From: an uncultured Gammaproteobacteria bacterium
GTDB lineage: Bacteria; Pseudomonadota; Gammaproteobacteria; GCA-001735895
Length of the DNA: 36,972 nt
NCBI GenBank assembly: GCA_937936805.1
Contig: CALDDP010000249.1
Coordinates: forward strand, 1-36,972
Direction of reading: 5' to 3'
Position numbers and translations under genes: made by a program. The number at the start of each line of letters is the position of its first letter. Within the stretch, counting starts at the first letter, position 1. The notes under the pieces were generated by a model. It searched no databases and was not told where the DNA came from. It saw only the letters and a program-made list of their open reading frames with translations. Positions 24,662 to 33,122 of the stretch are shown in pieces.

Positions 24662-26608
24662 ATGTCCGAAAACAGTATCTATCCAGTTCCTGCTGAATTT
24701 GCTGCGCAGGCGAATATCACTGCGGCCCAATATGATGAAATGTACCAACAGTCTGTAGAAGATCCCGAAGGCTTCTGGTCGGAACAGGCTGAAAATTACC
24801 TCTCCTGGTTTAAACCATGGAATTCAGTCTGTGACTGGAGTTTTGATGCCGACGATCTGCACATAAAGTGGTTCGAGGGCGCCGAACTCAATGTCTCGTA
24901 CAACTGTATCGATCGTCATCTGGATACCCGCGCAGACCAGGTTGCCATCATATGGGAAGGGGATGACCCTGGCGAAGATCGCAAAATTACCTATGCCGAA
25001 CTGCATGAGGAAGTCTGTAAATTCGCCAATGTATTAAAAGCGCGAGGCGTCGGCAGGGGCGATCGCGTTTCGATTTACATGCCGATGATTCCCGAGGCAG
25101 CGGTCGCAATGCTGGCCTGCACTCGGATCGGAGCAGTGCACTCGGTTGTGTTTGGAGGTTTCTCCCCTGACGCGTTGCGTGATCGTATTCAGGATTCGGA
25201 TTGCCAGGTGGTGATTACCGCAGACCAGTCCGTACGCGGTGGCAAACTGGTGCCTTTAAAGGCCAATGCCGACAAGGCGGTCAGCGCCTGTCCCAGCGTG
25301 AATAGTGTGATCGTGGTGCAACGCGGTGGCGATCCGGTCGACTGGACCAGTGGCCGTGACGTCTGGTATCACGAGGCCATGGCCGAGGCTTCTGTGGAGT
25401 GCGAACCCGAGATGATGGGTGCCGAAGATCCGTTGTTTATCCTGTATACATCGGGCTCGACCGGTACGCCGAAGGGCGTCTTGCACACCACCGGCGGTTA
25501 TCTGTTGCAGGCGGCAATGACTCATAAACTGGTGTTTGATTATAAAGATGGTGAAATTTACTGGTGTACGGCCGATGTCGGCTGGGTAACCGGACACACC
25601 TATATCGTCTATGGGCCACTTGCCAACGGCGCCACCACGTTAATGTTTGAAGGTATCCCCACTTATCCCGATATTTCACGCTTCTGGCAGGTTTGTGACA
25701 AACACGACGTCTCAATTTTCTATACCGCGCCAACCGCGATTAGAGCGTTAATGGGCGCCGGTGACGAACCGGTCAAAAAGACCTCGCGCAAATCGCTGCG
25801 TTTACTCGGCACCGTGGGCGAACCGATCAACCCCGAGGCATGGTTGTGGTATCACAACATCATCGGTGATGGCCGTTGCCCGATAGTTGATACCTGGTGG
25901 CAGACCGAAACCGGGGCACATATGATGACGCCGCTGCCCGGAGCGACCGCTACCAAGCCGGGTTCCGCGACCTTCCCGTTTTTTGGTGCACAACCGGTTC
26001 TGCTCGACGACCAGGGCAATGAAATCGACGGCAACCCGGCGGAGGGAAATCTTGCGATGCGCGCGCCCTGGCCCTCGATGATGCGCTCTGTATATGGTGA
26101 TCACAAGCGCTTCTACGAAACCTATTTTGCCATGTTCAAAGGCTATTATTTCACCGGTGACGGGGCACGCCGCGACGAAGACGGGTATTACTGGATTACT
26201 GGACGAGTGGACGATGTACTCAATGTTTCCGGGCATCGCCTGGGTACCGCAGAAATTGAATCCGCACTGGTGAAACATGCAAAAGTCGCCGAATCCGCGG
26301 TGGTCGGTTATCCGCACGACATAACCGGGCAGGGTATCTACGCCTATGTCACCCTGATGGGCGGCGAAGAGGGCAGCGATGCTTTGAAAGATGAACTGGT
26401 GAAACTGGTGCGCGCTGAAATAGGGCCCATTGCCAAGGTTAATATCATCCAGTGGGCACCCGGGCTACCGAAAACCCGTTCCGGTAAAATAATGCGCCGC
26501 ATACTGCGCAAGGTAGCCGCCAACGAACTCGATAATCTTGGTGATACTTCAACCCTGGCTGATCCCGGCGTGGTAGATAACCTGATCGACAACCGCATTA
26601 ATCGATAA
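24662..26608 (+). CDS. acs: acetyl-CoA synthetase
   Basis: This 648-residue AMP-forming ligase converts acetate, ATP and CoA to acetyl-CoA. Size and sequence match the Acs group: FVLYTSG-type P-loop ([22 protein letters not shown]), [26 protein letters not shown] with the acetate-pocket Trp, [23 protein letters not shown], and the lysine in [11 protein letters not shown] that protein acetyltransferases modify in other bacteria. GAGGAAGG precedes ATG 24662. A strong terminator follows, so it is a single-gene transcript. Together with divergent aceK it forms an acetate-use module. It is clearly different from the PrpE-type paralogue at 9276-11144. Confidence 0.96.
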   Translation: MSENSIYPVPAEFAAQANITAAQYDEMYQQSVEDPEGFWSEQAENYLSWFKPWNSVCDWSFDADDLHIKWFEGAELNVSYNCIDRHLDTRADQVAIIWEGDDPGEDRKITYAELHEEVCKFANVLKARGVGRGDRVSIYMPMIPEAAVAMLACTRIGAVHSVVFGGFSPDALRDRIQDSDCQVVITADQSVRGGKLVPLKANADKAVSACPSVNSVIVVQRGGDPVDWTSGRDVWYHEAMAEASVECEPEMMGAEDPLFILYTSGSTGTPKGVLHTTGGYLLQAAMTHKLVFDYKDGEIYWCTADVGWVTGHTYIVYGPLANGATTLMFEGIPTYPDISRFWQVCDKHDVSIFYTAPTAIRALMGAGDEPVKKTSRKSLRLLGTVGEPINPEAWLWYHNIIGDGRCPIVDTWWQTETGAHMMTPLPGATATKPGSATFPFFGAQPVLLDDQGNEIDGNPAEGNLAMRAPWPSMMRSVYGDHKRFYETYFAMFKGYYFTGDGARRDEDGYYWITGRVDDVLNVSGHRLGTAEIESALVKHAKVAESAVVGYPHDITGQGIYAYVTLMGGEEGSDALKDELVKLVRAEIGPIAKVNIIQWAPGLPKTRSGKIMRRILRKVAANELDNLGDTSTLADPGVVDNLIDNRINR

Positions 26609-26627
26609 AGCCTGACTAACTGTAGTT

Positions 26628-26655
26628 AAAGCCCCGCACAATGCGGGGCTTTTAT
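26628..26655 (+). terminator. rho-independent terminator after acs
   Basis: AAAGCCCCGC (26628-26637) and GCGGGGCTTT (26643-26652) form a perfect 10-base stem around the loop ACAAT, running into TTTTATT. It is 20 bases after the acs stop. This is the strongest intrinsic terminator in the window and separates acs from selO. The stem's symmetric A and T flanks would also let it work on the minus strand. Confidence 0.93.
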
Positions 26656-26704
26656 TCGAAGAAGTAAATTATACTCCGGCTTTTAATTTCCGGTAGCAAC
26701 AGGC

Positions 26705-28186
26705 GTGTCAGTTTTACCCCAGTTGAAGGTGCAAACCCGGGTTAGTCGCTTACCCGATAGTTTCTATCGTCGGGTCGACCCTCAGCCACTGAACAATCCA
26801 TACCTGGTCGCATTCAGCCCCACGGTAGCGGACCTGCTCGATATCGACCCGTTGCTGTTTCAGGACCAGCAACTGGTCAATCTGTTGAGTGGCAGTGAAA
26901 TCAGCGCCGACAGCGATCCGATCGCGATGCTCTACGCGGGCCATCAGTTCGGGCATTTCGTACCTCAGCTGGGTGACGGACGCGCCCTGATGATCGGTGA
27001 AATCACCGACTCAGGTGGTTCAGACTGGGAAATTCAGCTCAAGGGTTCGGGACTGACTCCATTTTCAAGAATGGGCGACGGGCGCGCGGTGTTGCGCTCT
27101 ACTATTCGTGAATATCTCTGCAGTGAAGCTATCGCCGCGCTGGGGATTCCTACCACACGCGCTCTGTGTATTACCGGCAGCAATGACGCGGTTTATCGCG
27201 AACGTCCCGAAACCGCTGCGGTTTTGACCCGGCTCGCGCCGAGCCATCTGCGTTTTGGCAACTTCGAGGTATTTTTTTACCGACAGCAGTATGCAGAACT
27301 GAAGATCCTGGCTGATTTCATAATCGAACATTTTTATCCGGATTGCAGCACCGCCGAAAATCCATACTCAGAAATGCTACGCCAGGTTATCGAGCGCACC
27401 GCCAGGCTGGTTGCGCAATGGCAACTGGTCGGCTTTACCCATGGCGTACTGAACTCAGATAATATGTCGATGCTGGGATTAACCATCGATTATGGTCCGT
27501 ATGGATTTCTCGATACCTACCAGTCCGCATTCGTCTGCAATCATTCCGACGAACTGGGTCGCTATGCCTATGATCAACAACCACGCATCGGCCTGTTCAA
27601 CCTGTCCTGCCTGGCGCAGGCGATGCTGCCATTACTTGATGAGGATAGTGGTGAACAGGCAGCCGAGCACGCAAAACAACTACTCGCGGACTATCAACCG
27701 GCTTACCTGGCACATTACTACCGGGGCATGGCTGCGAAACTTGGGCTGCAGTCTTTTCGTGAAGGTGACGAGGTTTTGATTTCATCGCTATTCGAATTGA
27801 TGGAACAGGCGGTTGATTTCACCAATTTTTTTCGTCGCCTGAGTAACACCGACCTGGCGGAAGATAATGATAGCCGGATGCGGGACATGTTCATCGACCG
27901 TGAAGGTTTTACAGCCTGGCAACAGGATTACCTGGCTCGTTTGGAGGCGGATGCAACGGATCAGGAAACGAGGCGACGGCAAATGCTCGCAGTCAATCCC
28001 CGGTTCGTCCTGCGTAACTATCTCGCACAGCAGGCCATCGAGCGTGCCGAAGAGGGGGATTTTAGCGAGGTGGAGATTTTGCACGACCTGTTGCAGCACC
28101 CGTTTGACGAGCAACCCGAGCGCGAAGAGTATGCGGCCGAACCTCCTGACTGGGCACGCCATATAGATTTAAGTTGTTCCTCCTAA
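26705..28186 (+). CDS. selO: protein adenylyltransferase SelO
   Basis: SelO (YdiU) is a pseudokinase that transfers AMP to Ser, Thr or Tyr of target proteins and is linked to oxidative stress. The 493-residue product has the family signature: NPYLVAFSPTVADLL, YAGHQFGHFVPQLGDGRA, the block EIQLKGSGLTPFSRMGDGRAVLRSTIREYL, and GFTHGVLNSDNMSMLGLTIDYGPYGF with the inverted-ATP catalytic Asp and Asn. It ends in SCSS, with Cys where mitochondrial homologues have selenocysteine. The start is GTG 26705. A possible -10 box TATACT is at 26670-26675, after the acs terminator, so it has its own promoter. It ends 64 bases before lexA. Confidence 0.95.
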   Translation: MSVLPQLKVQTRVSRLPDSFYRRVDPQPLNNPYLVAFSPTVADLLDIDPLLFQDQQLVNLLSGSEISADSDPIAMLYAGHQFGHFVPQLGDGRALMIGEITDSGGSDWEIQLKGSGLTPFSRMGDGRAVLRSTIREYLCSEAIAALGIPTTRALCITGSNDAVYRERPETAAVLTRLAPSHLRFGNFEVFFYRQQYAELKILADFIIEHFYPDCSTAENPYSEMLRQVIERTARLVAQWQLVGFTHGVLNSDNMSMLGLTIDYGPYGFLDTYQSAFVCNHSDELGRYAYDQQPRIGLFNLSCLAQAMLPLLDEDSGEQAAEHAKQLLADYQPAYLAHYYRGMAAKLGLQSFREGDEVLISSLFELMEQAVDFTNFFRRLSNTDLAEDNDSRMRDMFIDREGFTAWQQDYLARLEADATDQETRRRQMLAVNPRFVLRNYLAQQAIERAEEGDFSEVEILHDLLQHPFDEQPEREEYAAEPPDWARHIDLSCSS

Positions 28187-28189
28187 CTG

Positions 28190-28218
28190 TTGCATCTTCT
28201 CATTTTATTCTCTAAACT
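28190..28218 (+). promoter_or_regulatory. probable lexA promoter
   Basis: TTGCAT (28190-28195) and TAAACT (28213-28218) are separated by 17 bases, a fair sigma70 arrangement with weak hexamers. The left repeat arm of the operator-like array occupies the whole spacer and the right arm starts just past the -10, which is the layout expected for autorepression. Confidence 0.4.
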
Positions 28219-28238
28219 GACTGAGAATAAAACGAGAA
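28197..28238. promoter_or_regulatory. four-part operator-like repeat array before lexA
   Basis: Two 16-base arms (28197-28212 and 28223-28238) are inverted repeats with one mismatch, around a 10-base spacer. Each arm is itself a direct repeat: TTCTC-N6-TTCTC on the left and GAGAA-N6-GAGAA on the right. The repeat period is 11 bases, about one helical turn. No CTGT-N8-ACAG box of the E. coli type is present. It lies 12 bases before the lexA start and overlaps the proposed promoter, so it is the best candidate for this LexA's own binding site. Confidence 0.6.
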
Positions 28239-28250
28239 GAGTTACGACAA

Positions 28251-28850
28251 ATGCTAACTTCACAGGAACAAAAGACACTCCAGTTCATCCGCAATTACCT
28301 CGCCCAATACGGCTATGCACCGAAATTCAAGGAGATCGGCATGGCCATCGGCGTATCGTCGCACGGGACTATCCATCGCTATGTGCAGTCGCTCGAAGAC
28401 AAGGGTTACATCGACCGGGTCAAGGGCAATTCGCGCGGCATGAGCCTCGTGGATTTGCCCCTGGTAAGCCCACCGACAATTCCCCTTGCCGGCAAAATAG
28501 CGGCCGGCTTCCCGATCGAAGCGATCGAGGATCAGCAGGAATTGAATCTTGCCGAAATGTTCATGGGCCCTGAATTGTTCGCCTTGCGCGTTACCGGAGA
28601 TTCGATGATGGACGCCGGTATTCTCGATGAAGACTATGTGATCATTAAAAAACAGCCCGTTGCCAATGATGGGGATATAGTCGTGGCGATGATCGACAAG
28701 GCCGAGGCCACGTTAAAACGCTTTAAGCGCAGGGGTGAGGCTCAAATCGCGTTAATTCCGGAAAACCAGGACATGGAGCCGATGATATACCCCGCTGAAC
28801 GAGTCAGTATTCATGGGGTTCTGGTAGGGCAACTGAGGAACTACAGGTAG
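28251..28850 (+). CDS. lexA: LexA-family SOS repressor with atypical recognition helix
   Basis: This 199-residue LexA-like protein binds DNA with the N-terminal domain and self-cleaves when RecA is activated. The self-cleavage apparatus is intact: scissile Ala85-Gly86 in KIAAGFP, Ser118 in TGDSMMDAGI, and Lys156 in ATLKRF, at nearly the same positions as in E. coli LexA. The N-terminal winged helix starts with the usual QEQKTLQFIRNYLAQYGYAP, but the recognition region VSSHGTIHRYVQSLEDKGYI differs strongly from the E. coli FRSPNAAEEHLKAL. An altered operator is therefore expected and fits the repeat array just upstream. It is a single gene, convergent with suhB. It might be a second LexA specialised for a subset of genes. 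Confidence 0.9.
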   Translation: MLTSQEQKTLQFIRNYLAQYGYAPKFKEIGMAIGVSSHGTIHRYVQSLEDKGYIDRVKGNSRGMSLVDLPLVSPPTIPLAGKIAAGFPIEAIEDQQELNLAEMFMGPELFALRVTGDSMMDAGILDEDYVIIKKQPVANDGDIVVAMIDKAEATLKRFKRRGEAQIALIPENQDMEPMIYPAERVSIHGVLVGQLRNYR

Positions 28851-28889
28851 AGTTATCGGCGCAACGCCAGGCTTTACGGGAAAGTTCGA

Positions 28890-29678
28890 CTACGCTTTAA
28901 TCTGCGACTGTATGACACGCAGCATATCAGTAATAATGCGTGGGTTGCCGACGACGATTTGCCCGTTTTCGAGGAAAAGTCCGTCACCACTGTAGTCGGT
29001 AACTAGGCCGCCGGCTTCTCGAACAATTAAAGCGCCAGCTGCCACATCCCAGGCATTCAGGCCGGATTCCCAGAAACCATCCAGCCGACCCGCGGCAACA
29101 TAGGCCATATCCAGGGCCGCTGAGCCGGCGCGTCGGATATCGCTAACCGAGGAGAAAAAGGCATTGAATAGCCGCAGGAACTCATCGAGATTTTCGGGGT
29201 TCTTGAACGGGAAACCGGTTGCGATCAACGCAGCGTCGATTGTCCTCAGGTTGCCAACACGAATTCGTCTATTGTTCAGGGTAGCGCCATCTCCGCGACT
29301 GGCGGCGAACAGTTCCTGCTTGATCGGATCATAGATCACACCCTGAGTCAGTTTGCCGAGATGTTGACAGGCAATTGAAACGGCGTAATGGGGAAAACCA
29401 TGCAAATAATTGGTGGTACCATCGAGCGGATCAATGATCCAGCGATATTCAGCGTCAGCTTCGATGACACCCGATTCTTCCGCGACAATGCCATGACCTG
29501 GGTAGGCCTTCAGCAATTCCTCGATAATGATCGCTTCAGCCTGCCGATCGACTTCGCTGACATAATCGTTTTGTGCTTTTACTTCGATCTTTAAGTCGGG
29601 TATTTTGTTGATTTTACGAACTATAAAATCGCCAGCACGGTGGGCCGCTCGAATCGCGATGTTGAGCATTGGTTGCAT
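28890..29678 (-). CDS. suhB: inositol-1-monophosphatase SuhB
   Basis: This 262-residue Mg2+/Li+-sensitive phosphatase hydrolyses inositol monophosphates; in E. coli SuhB also joins the rRNA antitermination complex. It starts at ATG 29678 (MQPMLNIAIRAAHRAGDFI, very close to E. coli MHPMLNIAVRAA). Metal-site motifs are EESG near 68, WIIDPLDGTTNYLHGFPHYAVSIA near 80, and AWDVAAGALIVREAGG near 210. The RRAGSAALDMAYVAAGRLDGF block is family-typical. It is divergent from trmJ with about 100 bases between, the same arrangement as in many Gammaproteobacteria. Confidence 0.96.
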   Translation of the reverse strand: MQPMLNIAIRAAHRAGDFIVRKINKIPDLKIEVKAQNDYVSEVDRQAEAIIIEELLKAYPGHGIVAEESGVIEADAEYRWIIDPLDGTTNYLHGFPHYAVSIACQHLGKLTQGVIYDPIKQELFAASRGDGATLNNRRIRVGNLRTIDAALIATGFPFKNPENLDEFLRLFNAFFSSVSDIRRAGSAALDMAYVAAGRLDGFWESGLNAWDVAAGALIVREAGGLVTDYSGDGLFLENGQIVVGNPRIITDMLRVIQSQIKA

Positions 29679-29779
29679 CGGTGGGAATTCGTCGCACTGA
29701 GAAAGGCGCGCAGTCTATCAAACGGTCTTGAATTAAACCAGAAGTAAACCGATCCGACGATTCGGCGGGACAGCAGGCA

Positions 29780-30505
29780 ATGAAGTTACAGAATATCAAG
29801 ATAGTCATGGTGGGAACGACCCACCCGGGAAACATCGGTGCCGCGGCAAGAGCCATGAGTAATATGTGTTTCACCCATCTGACCCTGGTCGATCCACAAT
29901 GCCCGGTGGGTGAAATCGCCTATGCCCGGGCCTCTGGTGCCAATGCCATCCTTGACCAACGCGAAACCTGCACGGATCTTGCGCAGGCGCTCGCGGATTG
30001 TAGCTGGGTAGTCGCCGCCACTGCGCGACGGCGTTCCCTGGCCTGGCCGGAACTCACTCCGCCGGACCTGGCCGCCAGGCTTACCGGGATGGATAACACG
30101 ACCCGAACGGCGCTGGTGTTCGGACGCGAGCATTCGGGTTTGACTAACGAGGAAATACAACTTTGCAATTACATGGTATGCATACCGACCAACCCCGATT
30201 TCAGCTCGCTCAATGTCGCCTCGGCGATCCAGGTGCTGTGTTATGAAATCTTTCAGCGCCAGGCTGCGGCGCCAACGACAGTCCGTTCGCCCGAGACAAA
30301 TGATTTGCCGGTCCCGCATACCGAACTTGAAGGCTATTTCGAGCATCTGGAAAGTATTCTGCAGATGACCGGTTACCTGGACCCGCAGCAGCCAGGAATG
30401 ATTATGCAACGATTACGGCGGCTTTATCTGCGCAGCGAGGTAACGCGCAACGAGATAAACATTTTACGTGGCATGCTGAGTGCAATCGAAAAACAACGGC
30501 GCTAG
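29780..30505 (+). CDS. trmJ: tRNA (cytidine/uridine-2'-O-)-methyltransferase TrmJ
   Basis: TrmJ is a SPOUT-class enzyme that 2'-O-methylates position 32 of several tRNAs using S-adenosylmethionine. The 241-residue protein has the trefoil-knot motifs VMVGTTHPGNIGAAARAMSNM at the start, TALVFGREHSGLTNEE in the middle and CIPTNPDFSSLNVASAIQVLCYEIF as the SAM-binding knot. A C-terminal helical extension (GYFEHLESILQMTGYL, then MQRLRRLYLRSEVTRNEINILRGML) is typical of TrmJ. ATG 29780 is used, with GGGACAG-rich sequence upstream. In many relatives the next gene is cysE or iscR; here a Spy-like and two-component block is inserted first. Confidence 0.95.
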   Translation: MKLQNIKIVMVGTTHPGNIGAAARAMSNMCFTHLTLVDPQCPVGEIAYARASGANAILDQRETCTDLAQALADCSWVVAATARRRSLAWPELTPPDLAARLTGMDNTTRTALVFGREHSGLTNEEIQLCNYMVCIPTNPDFSSLNVASAIQVLCYEIFQRQAAAPTTVRSPETNDLPVPHTELEGYFEHLESILQMTGYLDPQQPGMIMQRLRRLYLRSEVTRNEINILRGMLSAIEKQRR

Positions 30506-30515
30506 CGAGCAGGCT

Positions 30516-30578
30516 GTTACAAACTGTTACAAATCGTTACGCTGCTGAAAAGCTTTGTAACGCACAACTGACTAGAAT
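30516..30578. promoter_or_regulatory. phased GTAAC repeats and -10 box before the Spy-like gene (CpxR-like sites)
   Basis: On the minus strand GTAAC occurs three times with exactly 5 bases between copies (30540-30536, 30530-30526, 30520-30516). A plus-strand copy sits at 30557-30561 inside TTTGTAAC. GTAAA also occurs at 30587-30591. GTAAA-N5-GTAAA is the known CpxR box form. A -10 candidate TAGAAT is at 30573-30578 with no good -35, as is usual for promoters activated by OmpR-family proteins. The response regulator at 31153 is the likely ligand. Confidence 0.6.
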
Positions 30579-30613
30579 TCTTCTCCGTAAACAACCAACT
30601 ACGGAGATTATTG

Positions 30614-31072
30614 ATGAAACTTTCGAAGCGTATAATTGCTGCCGCTTTACTTATCGTTGGCAGTTCCGGTGCAGTATATGCATTCAGCAAACATAACGAC
30701 TGGGGTATGTCCCCCGAGGAAAAGGTCGAGTTCGTGACCGATCGGGTCACCAGCAAGCTGGACCTTGACAGTAAGCAACAGCAAAATTTTGCCGAACTGG
30801 CCACTACCGTTGCCCGAATCATGCAGGATGCCAGGATTACAAAGGCTCAGGACCTTACTGAAATTGAGAGCCTGTTACAGCAGCCCAGTTTCAACCAGGC
30901 CCGGGCGCTTGAACTGGTGCAGCAGAAAACCAGTATGATCAACGAAAAGGCCCCTCTCGTTATTGCGTCACTGGCGGTGTTTCTCGACTCGTTGAGCGCA
31001 GAGCAAAAGCAGCAACTGGAGAAGTTTTTGCAGCATCGGCACAAACACTCCCGCCATGGCGACAGTGATTAA
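30614..31072 (+). CDS. Spy/CpxP-like periplasmic protein
   Basis: This is a 152-residue secreted protein. The signal peptide is clear (KRIIAAALLIVGSSGAVYA, cleavage near residue 23). The mature part is all-helical with LTxxQ-like motifs (LDLDSKQQQNFAEL and LSAEQKQQLEKFL), as in Spy and CpxP, which act as periplasmic chaperone and kinase inhibitor. The C-terminal tail is His-rich (HRHKHSRHGD), so metal binding is possible. ATG 30614 has GGAG seven bases upstream; a TTG just before it is not needed. It is first in the block with a response regulator and kinase, the same order as cpxP with cpxRA but on one strand. Confidence 0.82.
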   Translation: MKLSKRIIAAALLIVGSSGAVYAFSKHNDWGMSPEEKVEFVTDRVTSKLDLDSKQQQNFAELATTVARIMQDARITKAQDLTEIESLLQQPSFNQARALELVQQKTSMINEKAPLVIASLAVFLDSLSAEQKQQLEKFLQHRHKHSRHGDSD

Positions 31073-31088
31073 ACCCGAGCATTACCCG

Positions 31089-31119
31089 CAACGCGACTTC
31101 TCAAGCAGGAGTCGCGTTG
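31089..31119 (+). other. stem-loop between the Spy-like gene and the response regulator
   Basis: CAACGCGACT (31089-31098) and AGTCGCGTTG (31110-31119) pair perfectly over 10 bases with an 11-base loop. No T-run follows, so full termination is unlikely. It may limit readthrough or protect the upstream message, which would give more Spy-like protein than regulator. Confidence 0.55.
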
Positions 31120-31152
31120 TACAATGCAGGTTTAAATCACTCGGGCAACCGA

Positions 31153-31818
31153 ATGCGTAAATTATTACTAATAGATGACGACGAACGACTAGCTGAATCA
31201 CTGCGGCAGTATTTCGCCAAATTCGAATTGGAGCTAGATAATGAAACTCACCCCCTCAAGGCGATTGAACTCATCAAGCTGCATAGCTTTGACCTGATTG
31301 TTCTCGATGTGATGTTGCCTGAAATCGATGGCTTCGAGACCTGCCGCCGGATCCGGCAATTTAGCGAAATTCCGATTGTAATGTTGACCGCGCGTGGCGA
31401 AGTTATGGATCGGGTGGTTGGACTGGAGCTTGGTGCGGATGACTACCTGCCCAAACCCTTCGAACCACGCGAACTGGTGGTACGCATCCAGAATATCTTC
31501 AAGCGCGCCAGCACGGTAAATACGAACAGCGTTTACCGTCTGGGCGAGTTACGGCTGGATGTTGCCCGCAAGCAGCTAAAGCGTAATGACGTCGAAGTGG
31601 CCACTACCGCAGCCGAGTTTGGCCTGCTGTGTTTACTGGCACAAAATCAGGATCGCGTGTTATCGCGGGACGAAATTATGCAGGCTTTGCGCGGTCTGGA
31701 TGCGGATATTTACAGTCGCGCAATCGATGTACTGGTAAGCCGGCTCAGGCATAAGTTGCAGCAACCTGAATTGATTCGCACGGTGCGAGGACAGGGATAT
31801 CAGCTGGTGAATCGATAA
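31153..31818 (+). CDS. OmpR-family response regulator, CpxR-like
   Basis: This 221-residue regulator has an N-terminal receiver domain with acidic pocket (IDDDE at 7-11), phosphoacceptor Asp52 in LIVLDVMLPEIDG, Thr in MLTARGE and Lys in LPKPFEP. A winged helix-turn-helix follows from about residue 125 (ATTAAEFGLLCLLAQNQDRVLSRDEIM, then SRAIDVLVSRLRHKL). The frame is open to 31117, but ATG 31153 fits the family start MRKLLLIDDD. It overlaps the kinase gene by one base. Probable targets include the GTAAC repeats before the Spy-like gene, giving an autoregulated envelope-stress circuit. RstA-like identity is the main alternative. Confidence 0.92.
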   Translation: MRKLLLIDDDERLAESLRQYFAKFELELDNETHPLKAIELIKLHSFDLIVLDVMLPEIDGFETCRRIRQFSEIPIVMLTARGEVMDRVVGLELGADDYLPKPFEPRELVVRIQNIFKRASTVNTNSVYRLGELRLDVARKQLKRNDVEVATTAAEFGLLCLLAQNQDRVLSRDEIMQALRGLDADIYSRAIDVLVSRLRHKLQQPELIRTVRGQGYQLVNR

Positions 31819-33122
31819 TGTGGGATTACTTGCAAGCCAGGTGGCAAAGCCTGATCTTCAGGTTACTGTTTTATTTTTTGATTTCGAGCCTGGCGCTGGC
31901 AGTGATACTCGCCACCAGTTTTGCACAGCGTTTGAAACCGCATGTACATAACGAAATCCTGCCTAATGTCGCGCGCTATATCGACTACCTAATCGATGAT
32001 ATCGGCAACCCACCAGACCTGCCGACAGCCCGGAAACTGGCGAATGAGTTGCCGTTTGAAATCAGAATCGAGGGCAGGGGAGTAGACTGGGCCTCCAGCC
32101 CGAAACTGAAGGCGATCGACAGTTATGATTTCAAACCTGCACCCCGTCCTTACGATGACGTCTACTTCAGCCATCATAGAAGGGATCAATACCTGTTGAT
32201 CCAGGAACAGGGATACCGGTATTTATTTGCCGTCGATAACAGTTTTCGCCAGGGTGCCGAGCGTCGCCATTGGGTGTTATTTGTAGCGCTCGGTTCGGTT
32301 CTGTTTTTGCTTTACCTGGCGATCAGAAGAATGTTCAGACCGATTGCTGCGATCTCCAGCCAGGTAAAAAAGATAGGCGAGGGGGATCTTACGCAAACAG
32401 TCCAACTGCAGGGCAAAGGGGAACTGGCATTGCTAGCTACCGGAATCAACCGAATGGCGGCACAGATCAAGGCAATGCTGGAGAGTAAATCCGGTTTGCT
32501 GCTGGCGATAAGTCATGAACTGCGCTCACCAATGACGCGGATGCGCGTCAACCTCGAGCTACTCGAGGAGAGCGAAATTCAACAAAAGCTGATCGACGAT
32601 ATCCGTGAGATGGAAACGCTTGTCGCGGCCATACTGGAATCTGAAAAGCTAAACAGCAGCCATGCACCGTTAAACTTGAGTCGTTGCGAACTGCTCAACC
32701 TTATCGAGGAAGTCGTGCAGCACCATCCATGTCGTGATCGCATCAAGACCAGCATGTCTCCGATTGAACTCGATGTGGATCAGTTACGCATTAAACTACT
32801 GATAAAAAATCTGCTTGATAACGCCTGCCATTATTCTGGCGACGAGCAGAACCTGGTTGATGTCAGCCTGCGCCATGACCAGAAATTTGCCCTGATCGAG
32901 GTCCAGGACAGGGGCATTGGAATCGCGGCGGAGGATATACCGCGGCTAACCGAAGCATTTTATCGATCGGATCACGCAAGGCAGCGGGATACGGGGGGTT
33001 ATGGTCTCGGCTTGTATTTGTGCAAGCTTGTTGTCGAGGCTCATGGTGGACATATTATCATCGATAGTGAACCCGGCAGGGGTACCAGAATAAGCGTCAA
33101 ACTTCCGTTTGATAATAGTTGA
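31818..33122 (+). CDS. sensor histidine kinase, CpxA-like
   Basis: This is a 434-residue inner-membrane kinase. Transmembrane segments are at about 12-34 and 152-169, enclosing a periplasmic sensor of about 115 residues. A HAMP domain covers about 170-222. The dimerisation helix holds the phosphoacceptor His233 in LAISHELRSPMTRMR. ATP-lid motifs are NLLDNACHYS (N box), DRGIGIAAEDIPRLTEAFYRSD (G1/F) and GGYGLGLYLCK (G2). The ATG overlaps the regulator stop. The periplasmic part contains a short basic/His segment (SHHRRDQ). With the Spy-like protein upstream, sensing of misfolded envelope proteins or metal is plausible. The TGA stop (33120-33122) lies inside the IscR-type operator of the next operon. 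Confidence 0.92.
   Translation: MWDYLQARWQSLIFRLLFYFLISSLALAVILATSFAQRLKPHVHNEILPNVARYIDYLIDDIGNPPDLPTARKLANELPFEIRIEGRGVDWASSPKLKAIDSYDFKPAPRPYDDVYFSHHRRDQYLLIQEQGYRYLFAVDNSFRQGAERRHWVLFVALGSVLFLLYLAIRRMFRPIAAISSQVKKIGEGDLTQTVQLQGKGELALLATGINRMAAQIKAMLESKSGLLLAISHELRSPMTRMRVNLELLEESEIQQKLIDDIREMETLVAAILESEKLNSSHAPLNLSRCELLNLIEEVVQHHPCRDRIKTSMSPIELDVDQLRIKLLIKNLLDNACHYSGDEQNLVDVSLRHDQKFALIEVQDRGIGIAAEDIPRLTEAFYRSDHARQRDTGGYGLGLYLCKLVVEAHGGHIIIDSEPGRGTRISVKLPFDNS

Noticed and set aside
28150-28250. E. coli-type SOS box CTGT-N8-ACAG before lexA
   Set aside because: CTGT at 28187-28190 has no ACAG partner at the right distance; only the TTCTC/GAGAA array is present.
31089-31119. Stem-loop as rho-independent terminator
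   Set aside because: No T-run follows the stem, and the sequence continues with GTTGTACAATG.
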